Assembly (NCBI GenBank): GCA_964419335.1
Contig: CAYQOX010000021.1
Coordinates: 8,959 to 72,958 of the forward strand
DNA: 64,000 bases
Direction: 5' to 3'
Source: CAYQOX01 sp964419335
Lineage (GTDB): Bacteria > Hinthialibacterota > Hinthialibacteria > Hinthialibacterales > Hinthialibacteraceae
A program made the translations under genes and the position numbers. Each line of letters opens with the position of its first letter. The first letter of the stretch is position 1. Under the pieces are notes generated by a model that saw only the letters and a list, made by a program, of their open reading frames with translations, was not told the origin of the DNA and did no database searches. Positions 52,218-60,741 of this stretch are shown piece after piece.

Positions 52218-53909
52218 ATGTTTAAGTACGCAAGCGTCCTACTAACCCTGCTCATTGTACTAATCCTTCCATCCCACGCGGAGAAGAATTCAAACACCGG
52301 TATTCAGGTTGTCGGTTTATATCCGACTGGAAATAAAGAAATTCAGGACAATGACCGCTTGATCTTTGAATATCGCTCTGATTTATTAACGCCCCATTCT
52401 TCGGAAGGTGAAATCGAGCGTTTTCCCCTCGAACTCCAAAACTGGGATCTTCAATGGTTTTATTTGAACCAAGACGAGGAATCTATCTCAGAAGCCGGTG
52501 ATGAACCCTTCTATTTGGGCTGTCAGGTGCACTATCAGGGAGAGTTGGATTTATCCACTACGCAGCAAGATGCTTCCAAGCCCGTGGTTTTGTTATCGCC
52601 TTTGCGGGGAGCAAAAGCCGAACCGCTGCTTCCGAAGCCTTCTTGGCTGGCCAGTTGGTTTGGGAAAAAAGCGCCCAAGCGTTTGAAGAATGCTGCTCCG
52701 AAAGAAACCAACTTGCTCATGCTGATGGTGGACACGTTACGCCGTGATCATTTGCCTTCGTATGGGCATCCTTTTGTGGTGGCACCTCACATGGAGATGC
52801 TGGCTCAATTAGGTGTGGTCTTTGAGAATTCTTATGCGGCTTCCTGTTCTACCCGTCCCAGCGTCGGAACGATCTTCACGGGATTGCATCCCAAAGCGCA
52901 TGGAGCGGAGAGACATTCGTTGGAGGGTGCGAATCTTTACCCGGGGATTCCACTTATGGCCGAGGTTTTACAAGCCCAGGGGATGCATACCGCCACGGTA
53001 TCGAGTAATTCCCAGATTACGAAGGCCTTTGGTTTTTCGCGGGGCTTTGACCACTATGATTGTCCGGTATCGGAAGGAAGCGTCACCCCTAAAGGGGTGA
53101 ACTTATTACAATCGCTCTCCGAGCCGTTTTTCCTCTATCTCCATTATATCGCGCCCCATCAGCCTTATAAGCCGAAGCCTCGATGGCAGGGGATGTATGA
53201 GGGAAAGCATGAGCATGATGAACAGGATCGCTATTGTGCCGAAATTACCATCGATGATCGGCGCATTGGCCAGGTCTTGTTCGAGTTAAGTAAACAAGGC
53301 CTGTGGGAACGTACGGTGGTTTGGCTGCTTTCTGATCATGGTGAAGAATTTTGGGAGCATGGCTGGAACGGTCATGGGGCAAAATTGTATGAAGAAAGTG
53401 TCCAAACGGTCTCTGTGGTATCCTATCCCTCCCGCTTGGGGATACAACAACGGGTAAGTGAACCTGTGACCCATGCTGATATCTTGCCAACCATCACCCA
53501 ATGGTTTGACTTTCCGGAGGTCCAATCGGTTCATGGCCGATCGTTACTGAGCTTAATGGAAGGAGAGCCGGTTGAATGGAACCATCCTTTGTTTTTGCAT
53601 CATGGGGGAGGATTGGACCCAGGCCCGCATCCTTCTGATAAGCAGGCTATTTTGCAAAAAAATAAAAAACTGATTTGGTGGACAGAAAAGAACGAATGGG
53701 AATACTATTCTTTAATGAAAGACCCAGAGGAAAAACAAAATCAAGTTGATTTAAACCAAGACTACCAAGCACATCTTGAATCAACTCTAAAAAAACACTT
53801 GAATGAGGCTAAAATAATCCGCGATAGTTTTATGAAACCCGGCGCTACTGAATTCATTTTAAGTGATAAAGACCGGGAAAACCTTGAACACTTGGGATAC
53901 ATAGAATAA
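52218..53909 (+). CDS. Exported sulfatase/alkaline-phosphatase-superfamily protein
   Basis: A signal peptide (about 1-21) and about 140 residues of unassigned sequence precede the sulfatase fold. The first metal segment is LMLMVDTLRRDHLPSYG, the expected nucleophile segment is AASCSTRPSVGTIFTGLHP with Cys210, and the second metal segment is LLSDHGEEFWEHGWNGHG. The canonical formylglycine consensus C-x-P/A-x-R is not met: the Arg is at +3 and a Pro at +4. So it may be a phosphohydrolase or phosphotransferase of the same superfamily, or a sulfatase with unusual maturation. No maturation enzyme is in the window. Confidence 0.78.
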   Translation: MFKYASVLLTLLIVLILPSHAEKNSNTGIQVVGLYPTGNKEIQDNDRLIFEYRSDLLTPHSSEGEIERFPLELQNWDLQWFYLNQDEESISEAGDEPFYLGCQVHYQGELDLSTTQQDASKPVVLLSPLRGAKAEPLLPKPSWLASWFGKKAPKRLKNAAPKETNLLMLMVDTLRRDHLPSYGHPFVVAPHMEMLAQLGVVFENSYAASCSTRPSVGTIFTGLHPKAHGAERHSLEGANLYPGIPLMAEVLQAQGMHTATVSSNSQITKAFGFSRGFDHYDCPVSEGSVTPKGVNLLQSLSEPFFLYLHYIAPHQPYKPKPRWQGMYEGKHEHDEQDRYCAEITIDDRRIGQVLFELSKQGLWERTVVWLLSDHGEEFWEHGWNGHGAKLYEESVQTVSVVSYPSRLGIQQRVSEPVTHADILPTITQWFDFPEVQSVHGRSLLSLMEGEPVEWNHPLFLHHGGGLDPGPHPSDKQAILQKNKKLIWWTEKNEWEYYSLMKDPEEKQNQVDLNQDYQAHLESTLKKHLNEAKIIRDSFMKPGATEFILSDKDRENLEHLGYIE

Positions 53910-53968
53910 GTGTCCCTTGAATTTGATAGAAACAACCTAAGAAAAACTTCAAGGAAAGGAATGTAAAG

Positions 53969-54727
53969 ATGGTGAAAAATTTAAGTCTGGTTGTAATTAT
54001 TGCTTCTATGCTCGTACTACCCATGGTTTCCATGGCGGAGGAAAACTGCACGGAATGTACAGAATGCTCAAAATGTTCACAAGTAGCCATGGCGGCAAGT
54101 GAAGAGGGTGACAACGAAGAAGGTTTTGTCTCCTTATTTAATGGTGAGAACTTGGATGGGTGGCTGATTCAAGGCATGGAAAAAGCCGGTCCCAAAGTCG
54201 AAGATGGCATCATGGAAGTCGGTGGATGGGACTACTGGGCGGTCATTACCGAGGATACTTTCAAAGATTTCATCCTCCGTTTCGATGTTAAATTTTATGT
54301 CTCTCCTGATCCCAATAAACGAAGCAGCAGTAATAGTGGGATTCTGATTCATACCAAGAAGAAGGAAGTCTTCAAGAACGAAACCTGCGAAATTCAATTG
54401 GCGGAAAAAGTGGAATGGGATGAAGACAAGGAAGAATATGTGCGCGTGATGCTTCCACCAAAGAAACAAACAGGCGCGATCGTGAACTTGCTCCCTCCGA
54501 AAGAATTTGTCAATAAGCCTTTGGGTGAATGGAATTCTGTTGAGATCAAGTATGAGCATCCCAAAGTTTGGGTGACCATCAATGATACCGTGGTTCAAGA
54601 CGGTGTTGATCTCACAGAAGTCGAAGGAATCAAGAGAGTGAATGGCGAAGGCCATCTCGCCATTCAACGTGAAGACCTTTATAAGGCTGTTTATTACAAA
54701 AATATTCGTATCAAAGAACTTCCGTAA
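53969..54727 (+). CDS. DUF1080 (3-keto-disaccharide hydrolase-like) exported protein
   Basis: A signal peptide ends near SMA and is followed at once by CTECTECSKC, four Cys at three-residue spacing. The DUF1080 fold follows: FVSLFNGENLDGWLIQGMEK, then NSGILIHTKKKEVFKNETCEI and WNSVEIKYEHPKVWVTIND, ending in HLAIQREDLYKAVYYKNIRI. These are the family's conserved beta-sandwich segments. DUF1080 members hydrolyse 3-keto-glycosides, often with Gfo/Idh/MocA oxidoreductases such as the one at 20777. The Cys cluster is unusual for the family and could bind metal or form disulfides. Confidence 0.85.
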   Translation: MVKNLSLVVIIASMLVLPMVSMAEENCTECTECSKCSQVAMAASEEGDNEEGFVSLFNGENLDGWLIQGMEKAGPKVEDGIMEVGGWDYWAVITEDTFKDFILRFDVKFYVSPDPNKRSSSNSGILIHTKKKEVFKNETCEIQLAEKVEWDEDKEEYVRVMLPPKKQTGAIVNLLPPKEFVNKPLGEWNSVEIKYEHPKVWVTINDTVVQDGVDLTEVEGIKRVNGEGHLAIQREDLYKAVYYKNIRIKELP

Positions 54728-54764
54728 GATCACTACACCATAAAACGAGAAAAAGGGTGATCCT

Positions 54765-54787
54765 AAAAAAGGGTTGCCCTTTTTTTA
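54765..54787 (+). terminator. Rho-independent terminator
   Basis: Arms AAAAAAGGG and CCCTTTTTT with the loop TTG are followed by further T residues on the plus strand, 38 bases after the DUF1080 stop. It is a clean intrinsic terminator. Confidence 0.85.
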
Positions 54788-54860
54788 TTGCGCTTTTGCC
54801 CATATTTTTTTATGATGAAAGAAAATCTTGATCATTTTATGATTTTGGGAAGGAAGAAAG

Positions 54861-56168
54861 ATGAATTTTACTCAATGGAAATGGTTACTATGTATCATGG
54901 TTTTACTCATAGGGTTGCAAGGGGAAAAGGCCGCCCGGGGAGATGAGATCTCGCTCAACGAGATTAAACCGGAAAATGTTTTAGAGTATTCACTCTCAGT
55001 TATTGAGCCCATCGAAAAACGCTATTCCCAACTCCCTTCGATTCACTTTATCAAAGGGTATGCTTTTTATCGCGCTCAAAGATATCAAAAGGCGATCGAG
55101 GCATTTGAGAAAGGCCTGGAAATCCGCTCTGATTTTCCCGAAATCACCCAAATGGTGGCTTTCATGTATTCAAAACATAATGAACATGAAAAGGCTATAG
55201 AATGGTACAAAAAAACACTGGAATTGGATCCCACAGCGGAACGCGCCAATGAACGTCTTGGCCAGGAACTCGAAAAGCTGAATCGCAACGAGGAAGCGAT
55301 GAAGGCTTATCAACGTGAACTTGAGAACTATCCAGAAGATGCCTCTTCTCGAGTCTATTTAGGGGAACTTTACTTTGATCAGGGAGAATTGGAGGAGGCG
55401 AAAAAACAAGCCCAATGGGCTATGAAGTATGAACCCATTCTTCCTGAACCTCATTACTTAATGGCCAAAATTTATCGAAAAGAAGGGGACCAAGAAGCGG
55501 CTGAAGAATGTCTTGAAATATTTAAGCAAAAGAAGGTTGAAGAACAAGAATACCTTGAACAAGAAGAATCTGAGTCAGTCGATGATCTTAAAAAGGCTAA
55601 GCAATCAGCGGCACAACTCCATATGGATCTAGCGTTAATTATTGACAAGTCGGATTCACCTGATCAGGCAAAAAAGCATTATCAAAAAGTACTTAGCCTT
55701 TCTCCTAAAAACCTTATGGCGCGCTATAACCTGGCGAAGATTTACCATTCTCAAAAGCACTATGAGAAAGCCGAAATGATGTATCGGGAATTACTCGCTC
55801 TTAAGAGTGATGATCCGCGTTTTCTCAATGGTCTGGGAATGATGCTTGGTTCGCAAAAGAAGTGGGAGGAAGCGCTCCAGTATTTCGAAAAAGCCTTGCG
55901 TTTCGATAAAGAATCCGTAATTGCGAAACGAGGGATGGCTACTGTGTATTTAAATCTCGGCCGCAATCCATCGAAGACCTTATCGTTGATGGAGGACGTG
56001 GTTCATGACGAACACAACGCGGAAAATTATAACTTATTGGGATGGGCGTATTTTGCGAATGGAATGATAGAAAAAAGCCTCGAAGCAATGGAAACCGCTA
56101 TGGATTTGGATCCAAATAACTCGGTATATAAACGCCGCCATGCGCAAATTAAAGCGCGTATGCGGTAA
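54861..56168 (+). CDS. Exported TPR-repeat protein
   Basis: The 435-residue protein begins with a signal peptide (about 1-27, ending near ARG) and contains about eight tetratricopeptide repeats, for example YQKAIEAFEKGLEIRSDFPE, EKAIEWYKKTLELDPTAERA and YEKAEMMYRELLALKSDDPR. A Glu/Gln/Lys-rich helix near 220-245 separates two repeat blocks. It is a single gene between two terminators, so probably transcribed alone. It is presumably periplasmic or outer-membrane attached; no partner can be named. Confidence 0.8.
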   Translation: MNFTQWKWLLCIMVLLIGLQGEKAARGDEISLNEIKPENVLEYSLSVIEPIEKRYSQLPSIHFIKGYAFYRAQRYQKAIEAFEKGLEIRSDFPEITQMVAFMYSKHNEHEKAIEWYKKTLELDPTAERANERLGQELEKLNRNEEAMKAYQRELENYPEDASSRVYLGELYFDQGELEEAKKQAQWAMKYEPILPEPHYLMAKIYRKEGDQEAAEECLEIFKQKKVEEQEYLEQEESESVDDLKKAKQSAAQLHMDLALIIDKSDSPDQAKKHYQKVLSLSPKNLMARYNLAKIYHSQKHYEKAEMMYRELLALKSDDPRFLNGLGMMLGSQKKWEEALQYFEKALRFDKESVIAKRGMATVYLNLGRNPSKTLSLMEDVVHDEHNAENYNLLGWAYFANGMIEKSLEAMETAMDLDPNNSVYKRRHAQIKARMR

Positions 56169-56195
56169 ATACTCATGCATCAAAAAGGCCAAGAA

Positions 56196-56223
56196 AAACG
56201 GCCTGGGAAACCCCAGGCCGTTT
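56196..56223. terminator. Bidirectional hairpin terminator
   Basis: Perfect 12-base arms AAACGGCCTGGG and CCCAGGCCGTTT with loop AAAC lie between the convergent TPR gene and the three-repeat secreted protein gene, with A/T-rich flanks. Confidence 0.85.
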
Positions 56224-56255
56224 GAATCGCCATTGACTTTGTCGAGTTGGATCTC

Positions 56256-58838
56256 TTAGTAGAGCATCCAACCATCGACGGCTACGGTTTCACCTTCGAA
56301 TTCAGGATTGTCAAAGGTACCCAATGATGTCAAACCATCATCGTGGGAAGTCACGGCAAAACCGACAAGGATAGGATCTTCCATGATTACATCATGGGAA
56401 TTGTTGACCACAAATTCACCGTTTGCATCTTCAAACCAGGAAGTGAATGTATCGCCTTCACGGGTTATACGAATGGTTCCGGTGAAGTCTTCTGCTGGAG
56501 TTAGGGTTTCATCTTCATCCCATGCTGCATCAATGCCTTGCTCTTCACGCCATTGCAGCATGAAAGCGCCATCGCTGGAGCGGATATTGGCGATGGCCAT
56601 TGGTGAACCAGCATCCAGTGATTCACGTGCCATAATACCGGCTTTTTGCCAATCATTGGTACTAATGTTAAAGCCAACACCACCAAGAGTGACATTTTCA
56701 ACCGTCATGGTGAAATCACCTTCGGCTTGGAGATAGGCAAAGTGAAATTCATCGGCTGTTCCCCAGATATCAGCACCGCTACCAACCACAGCGTAGGTAT
56801 CCTCATATTTCCCGGATAAGCCAGGTGCGGCTACATCACCAATATCAACGCTTTCTACAAACGGGCTGATATCGGCATTGGTGTCATAGAAGGCCAAGAT
56901 GACTTCGCCGGTATCCCCCGTGAAGCTGCCGTTGTCACTGTAAGTACCGGTCATACTGGCGGTTCCCGTAGCATCCGGATTTGCGGTGACGGTATAGGTG
57001 AGGCTGGCATCTTCTTCGGCGCCACTGCCTGTCCATGTGATGGTACCATTGCCATCATCTTCTGCTTCGCCCATCGAGGCTTCCACATCGCTGACAGTGA
57101 TGGAATCGACGGGATAACTTTCGGTGATGGTGAAATCAGTGCTCTCACCTTCACGAAGATCCAGATTAACCGTAACGGTTGTCGATTCACCCTGAGCGAG
57201 CATGAAGTTTTCTATATCCCGGGCGATCGAGAATGGATATTCAGTCACACTGATATCCATGTATTCGGCCACGGTGATGTTGGGATTTTCGTGAGAAGTG
57301 ACAGCCAAACCGAGCAAGACGGGGTCTTCCATCTCGATGGTGGATTGGTAATTCGTTACCCAATCGCCTTCGGCTTCACTGAAATACTCTACAGTGAATT
57401 CATTACCAAAACGTACCAAACGTACTTGGCCTAGCTGCTCTTCAGCGGGTACCAAGTCGGTTCCTGCGGTTTCTGCCCCATTTTCAGGACGATACTGTGT
57501 ACGGTATTGGAGGTCAGAACCACGAACCAAGGGGAATACATTCGCGGCACCAGGGCTAAGTGATTCACGCACCATCAGGCCTGCCTTGGACCATTCATTA
57601 CCGCTGGTGTCATTCCAGGCGAACATTTCGCCGACTTCCACTTCAAACGAACCGCTCATCTCGGTGTAGACAAAATGGAATTGATCACCGGTGCCCCAAA
57701 TATCAGCGCCGCTTCCGCGAACGATGTAGGTACCATCGGCGAATTCAGAACTGCCTTCGGCTTCAACCGGACCAATGTCTACAGAACCATCGTCAAAAAT
57801 ACCGACACCGGGTTTGATGTAATTGATGCCTTGTTCTTGAACGGTGGCATAACCATCAACATCGCCTTCGATATTTCCGCTTCCATCGGCTGTAACGGTG
57901 TAGGAGAGGGTGTTTGCGCCTTCTTCTGCGGAGAGATTCCAGGTAATGACGCCGCCACTCTCGGTCCCATCATCGCTAATGTCAGCGACTGTCCAACCAT
58001 CGGGCAGGCTTTCGGTTACGGTTAAATCTTGAGCGCTGGAAGAGAATACTTCCAGAGTTACTTCAAACTCTTGGCCATCCTGATAAAAGATGTTGCCGTC
58101 AATCACGTTTAAATCACCATCCAAGGTACGACGAGCGACGGGATGGAAATCGGGGGCTTCTTCAAAAACGACGTTTTCTGCATTTGCGATGGCTAAGATG
58201 TCATTATCATCGTGATTCGTTACGGTTAAACCCCATGCTAGTGATTCTGGTAATTCCAAGGTGAAACTATGGCCGTAATTCCAGTTATCCCCATCTTGGG
58301 AGTATTCAGAGAGCCAAAAGTCTTCGGAAACACGATTGACTCGAATCCAAACCGCGTTGTCATCACCAGCAGGAATTTCATTCCCTTCTTCGTCAAAATG
58401 CCGAGTGCTGGAAGAAGCGGAGCCGGCTTCGGGACGCCATTGAGCGGAAATGGTATCCATCGCACCACGTAGTACAACGGCGTAGTTAGCGGAATCGGGT
58501 GCATCGGGATCTTCACGTACCATAAGACCGGCTTTGGCCCATTCATTTCCACCGGTTTCGATCCATTCAATGCGTGAGGTTAAAGCCCAACTGCCTGCTT
58601 TTTCAGCGTAGACAAAGAAACCTTCATCTTCATTAGCCCAGATGTCGTTTCCATTGCCTTGAATTTCGTAGACGGCATTAGCGCCTGATCCACTTACATC
58701 CACACTGCCTTCAACATGGGTGTCGCCAAAGGGATCCCAGTCAGCGGTTCCTTCAAAAACGCCTTGTGCAAAGACAGGCGCGCTTCCCATGACAAACAAT
58801 GTAGTTAGGCATAGGGCAAATAGTTTGTTCACTTTCAT
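56256..58838 (-). CDS. Secreted three-repeat protein (DUF1349/concanavalin-like domains)
   Basis: After a signal peptide (1-24), the 860-residue protein has three homologous beta-sandwich repeats of about 180 residues, near 35-225, 355-545 and 670-855. Each has the pattern GSGADIWG (or GNGNDIWA), a KAGLMVRE(S/D) helix and a VTNHDD/VTSHEN turn followed by LGLAV. Two DUF11-like strands (VTESLPDGWTVADIS and ITESYPVDSITVSDV) sit between them. DUF1349-type domains are carbohydrate-related beta sandwiches. It is strongly acidic, as in extracellular proteins. Translation is preceded by a 9-codon leader ORF at 58921-58950. Confidence 0.78.
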   Translation of the reverse strand: MKVNKLFALCLTTLFVMGSAPVFAQGVFEGTADWDPFGDTHVEGSVDVSGSGANAVYEIQGNGNDIWANEDEGFFVYAEKAGSWALTSRIEWIETGGNEWAKAGLMVREDPDAPDSANYAVVLRGAMDTISAQWRPEAGSASSSTRHFDEEGNEIPAGDDNAVWIRVNRVSEDFWLSEYSQDGDNWNYGHSFTLELPESLAWGLTVTNHDDNDILAIANAENVVFEEAPDFHPVARRTLDGDLNVIDGNIFYQDGQEFEVTLEVFSSSAQDLTVTESLPDGWTVADISDDGTESGGVITWNLSAEEGANTLSYTVTADGSGNIEGDVDGYATVQEQGINYIKPGVGIFDDGSVDIGPVEAEGSSEFADGTYIVRGSGADIWGTGDQFHFVYTEMSGSFEVEVGEMFAWNDTSGNEWSKAGLMVRESLSPGAANVFPLVRGSDLQYRTQYRPENGAETAGTDLVPAEEQLGQVRLVRFGNEFTVEYFSEAEGDWVTNYQSTIEMEDPVLLGLAVTSHENPNITVAEYMDISVTEYPFSIARDIENFMLAQGESTTVTVNLDLREGESTDFTITESYPVDSITVSDVEASMGEAEDDGNGTITWTGSGAEEDASLTYTVTANPDATGTASMTGTYSDNGSFTGDTGEVILAFYDTNADISPFVESVDIGDVAAPGLSGKYEDTYAVVGSGADIWGTADEFHFAYLQAEGDFTMTVENVTLGGVGFNISTNDWQKAGIMARESLDAGSPMAIANIRSSDGAFMLQWREEQGIDAAWDEDETLTPAEDFTGTIRITREGDTFTSWFEDANGEFVVNNSHDVIMEDPILVGFAVTSHDDGLTSLGTFDNPEFEGETVAVDGWMLY

Positions 58839-58920
58839 ATGTTTCTCCTTTTGATTTTATTAAGAGGACCCTCGTGAAAAGTTTTTGTGCGGAAAGAATT
58901 GTAGAAATTGGGATGATGTG

Positions 58921-58950
58921 TTACTGATATGGATAATAAACGCCGGTCAT
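58921..58950 (-). CDS. Candidate 9-residue leader peptide before the three-repeat gene
   Basis: On the minus strand ATGACCGG...TAA encodes MTGVYYPYQ, ending 82 bases before the ATG of the three-repeat gene. GGAGGTGAT, a nine-base exact match to the complement of a typical 16S 3' end, precedes the ATG by 2 bases (spacing from GGAGG is 6). That ribosome site is far stronger than those of surrounding genes. Three Tyr in nine residues suggests a leader peptide, perhaps acting by ribosome pausing or attenuation. It is not proof of translation. Confidence 0.4.
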   Translation of the reverse strand: MTGVYYPYQ

Positions 58951-59001
58951 CTATCACCTCCCTTGCCGCAAAATATCAAAATCACAGTGTACACGACCCG
59001 C

Positions 59002-59023
59002 AAATAGATTTTTAAATCTATTT
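59002..59023. repeat. 22-base perfect palindrome-like inverted repeat
   Basis: Arms AAATAGATTT and AAATCTATTT are separated by 2 bases, directly upstream of the candidate promoter for the three-repeat gene. It could be an operator; the AT composition makes chance occurrence somewhat more likely. Confidence 0.45.
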
Positions 59024-59341
59024 TGAATTAAATATAATAAAATCAGTCTATTAGTTGAATCTCATTGTATTGTGAATAGATAAAGACTACTAATAGTATA
59101 ACACAGGTCCCTCAAAACAATCAAGTATAAAGTTGTTTTAATTGACTATTAAATAAGTATTTATCTTATATGAATTAGCTTATATTATTAAAAGAATCGA
59201 TGTATGAATCGAGAAATAAGATATTTATACTTATGTTCGAAAATATGGTGGATCGAAACATTCGGTGAATGAAACACAAGATAATCCGGTTATTTAGTGT
59301 ATTTAGGGCTATTAAAGGGGTGAAAGTCGCGGGAAGGTACG

Positions 59342-59378
59342 CTATTCGTATTTTATATATAAATATAAATACGAATAG
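59342..59378. repeat. Perfect 12-base inverted repeat
   Basis: Arms CTATTCGTATTT and AAATACGAATAG are separated by a 13-base AT loop, 44 bases from the terminator of the 59480 gene. It is too long to be likely by chance even in AT-rich DNA. Confidence 0.5.
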
Positions 59379-59421
59379 TAAATAAAATAGATTTCTTAGT
59401 TGAATGGATAGAATTGTTAAA

Positions 59422-59451
59422 AAAAGCGAATGCTACATTGCATTCGCTTTT
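59422..59451 (-). terminator. Rho-independent terminator of the 59480-60133 gene
   Basis: Perfect 12-base arms AAAAGCGAATGC and GCATTCGCTTTT with loop TACATT (plus-strand orientation). Read on the minus strand, it is followed by a run of T residues, 28 bases after the stop codon. Confidence 0.9.
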
Positions 59452-59479
59452 CAAAAAATTTAATTTTTTTTGAATTTTG

Positions 59480-60133
59480 TTAGTCTGAAATCCTAATTTT
59501 TATTATTCCAAAAGAGGTTACCACCGTTCTTTGGCTGGTATTGCCTTCCTCGTCTTCTTCTTCAACGTGCTCAATATTGTAAAAAGCAATGTAGCGGTCG
59601 ATTCCTATATTGCTGCCTTCGGAATTATAAATCGGTCGCGTTTTATGGCCGGCAAGGAGATTCTCATTCTCAAAGGAGTTCGAGGTGGATATTTCCAAAA
59701 TTTCTTCGTCATCGAAGGGGTCCTTCAATTTTTCTTTTTTGAATAGTTTTTCATAGTGAGGGAGTGCAGAGATGTAGCAAACGTGACTATCTCCTTCGAT
59801 CTCAAAACTGCGGGTTATATCGGTGACTTCGACATATTCTTCTAAGTCATTGGGTTCTTCCCACGCTTTGGTGTTATCCTCATCAAGATCGTAATCCCCA
59901 CGGGTTGCATAAATTGTGTAAAATTGCCCATTTTTGATGGCGAGGAAGAAGTAAGAATGTTCGATTTCACTTTCTTCGCTCAGCCCCTCTTCTTCTCGGA
60001 TGGTATCCATATCGATTAGTTCAGGGTGGATATACGTCTTTTCCTGGGCCATAACCGATAGACTTGCGAATAGACTTGCGATGAAAACTAGAAGGTAAAA
60101 GTACACCCCATATCGTAGGAATGTTTTCATCAT
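59480..60133 (-). CDS. Exported protein of unknown function
   Basis: I do not recognise a family. The 217-residue protein has a signal peptide (about 1-30, ending VMAQ). The mature part is acidic and rich in Glu, Asp and Tyr, with no membrane helices. Sequence blocks include EIEHSYFFLAIKNGQFYTIY and NIEHVEEEDEEGNTSQRTVV. It starts at ATG 60133 behind AAAGGGG and ends at a strong terminator, so it is a single-gene unit. It is flanked by large AT-rich spacers. It could be a lineage-specific envelope protein. Confidence 0.65.
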   Translation of the reverse strand: MMKTFLRYGVYFYLLVFIASLFASLSVMAQEKTYIHPELIDMDTIREEEGLSEESEIEHSYFFLAIKNGQFYTIYATRGDYDLDEDNTKAWEEPNDLEEYVEVTDITRSFEIEGDSHVCYISALPHYEKLFKKEKLKDPFDDEEILEISTSNSFENENLLAGHKTRPIYNSEGSNIGIDRYIAFYNIEHVEEEDEEGNTSQRTVVTSFGIIKIRISD

Positions 60134-60212
60134 TTTCTATCGTTCCCCTTTCTTTCGCTGATTTTTTTTGAATTTAATCGTTTTTTTATAAGTTTTCCAA
60201 GTAATGTACTGG

Positions 60213-60232
60213 GATTACTATCAAAAGTAATC
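60213..60232. promoter_or_regulatory. Inverted repeat upstream of the 59480-60133 gene
   Basis: Arms GATTACT and AGTAATC with a 6-base spacer ATCAAA lie about 80 bases before the start codon of the minus-strand exported protein gene. Its ATTACTAT core also occurs in the dnaJ-upstream repeat. Confidence 0.35.
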
Positions 60233-60545
60233 ATACAACCAAAGTTTACGTTTTGCAATGTTGTTTTGTCGAATGTATCCTCGTATATAGTTCGTAACTA
60301 GAATATTTTATTAAAGATAATGATTGCTAAGGGATAAGGATTTATATCGCGTTGGTGTTTTTGTGTATTTTTCTTGATGGGTTGTCCTTTAGTTAAAAAA
60401 ATAATCGTGTTATATAAGCTAACGGCTAGAATTGAAAAATGTTTTTCTCCATTTTGGAAAAATATTTCCTTTTTTAATTTAGTTTTAGCAAATACTATTC
60501 CGCATTTATTTAATAACTATTGGTTATTTCAATGCGATCTGAAGC

Positions 60546-60564
60546 ATTGCTATTGACTAATTTA
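60546..60564 (+). repeat. 19-nt word near-identical to the one upstream of dnaJ
   Basis: ATTGCTATTGACTAATTTA here matches the dnaJ-upstream word (62703-62721) in 17 of 19 positions. ATTGGTTA also occurs shortly before both copies. They lie in the same orientation on either side of aspS. Confidence 0.45.
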
Positions 60565-60741
60565 ATGTTGGTATAGGAATTATAATTCTTTGAACCCTCA
60601 GAAAGAGAACTTTGTGAAAGGCAGAGAGAGGCAAAATTGCAACCCAAATGGTATTTTTTGCCTCGATATAAGCCACCCAGACTACACGAGTTGAGTGTAT
60701 CCAAAGTGAGGGCTGGACGAAATATGTGAGAAGTACGCAAT

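Larger units (their letters stand above)
58839..59479. other. 641-base AT-rich spacer with several inverted repeats
   Basis: Besides the leader ORF and the terminator at 59422-59451, no gene is supported. Inverted repeats lie at 59002-59023, 59048-59096 (arms CTATTAGT and ACTAATAG), 59114-59139 (AAAACAA and TTGTTTT) and 59342-59378. A candidate minus-strand promoter (TTGCGG, 17 bases, TTTGAT) occurs just before the leader ORF. Confidence 0.4.
60134..60741. other. 608-base AT-rich spacer downstream of aspS
   Basis: No gene is convincing. It holds an inverted repeat at 60213-60232, a 9-base-arm hairpin at 60628-60664 (GAGGCAAAA and TTTTGCCTC, 19-base loop) just downstream of aspS, and the 19-nt word at 60546-60564 that recurs upstream of dnaJ. 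No tRNA cloverleaf was seen on either strand. Confidence 0.4.

Noticed and set aside
60374..60556. Plus-strand 60-codon ORF in the same spacer
   Set aside because: AT-rich random-looking translation without a ribosome site or known domain.
60510..60740. Minus-strand 76-codon ORF directly downstream of aspS
   Set aside because: No ribosome site, no recognisable family and a Ser/Asn-rich composition typical of spacer translation; the region is kept as non-coding.
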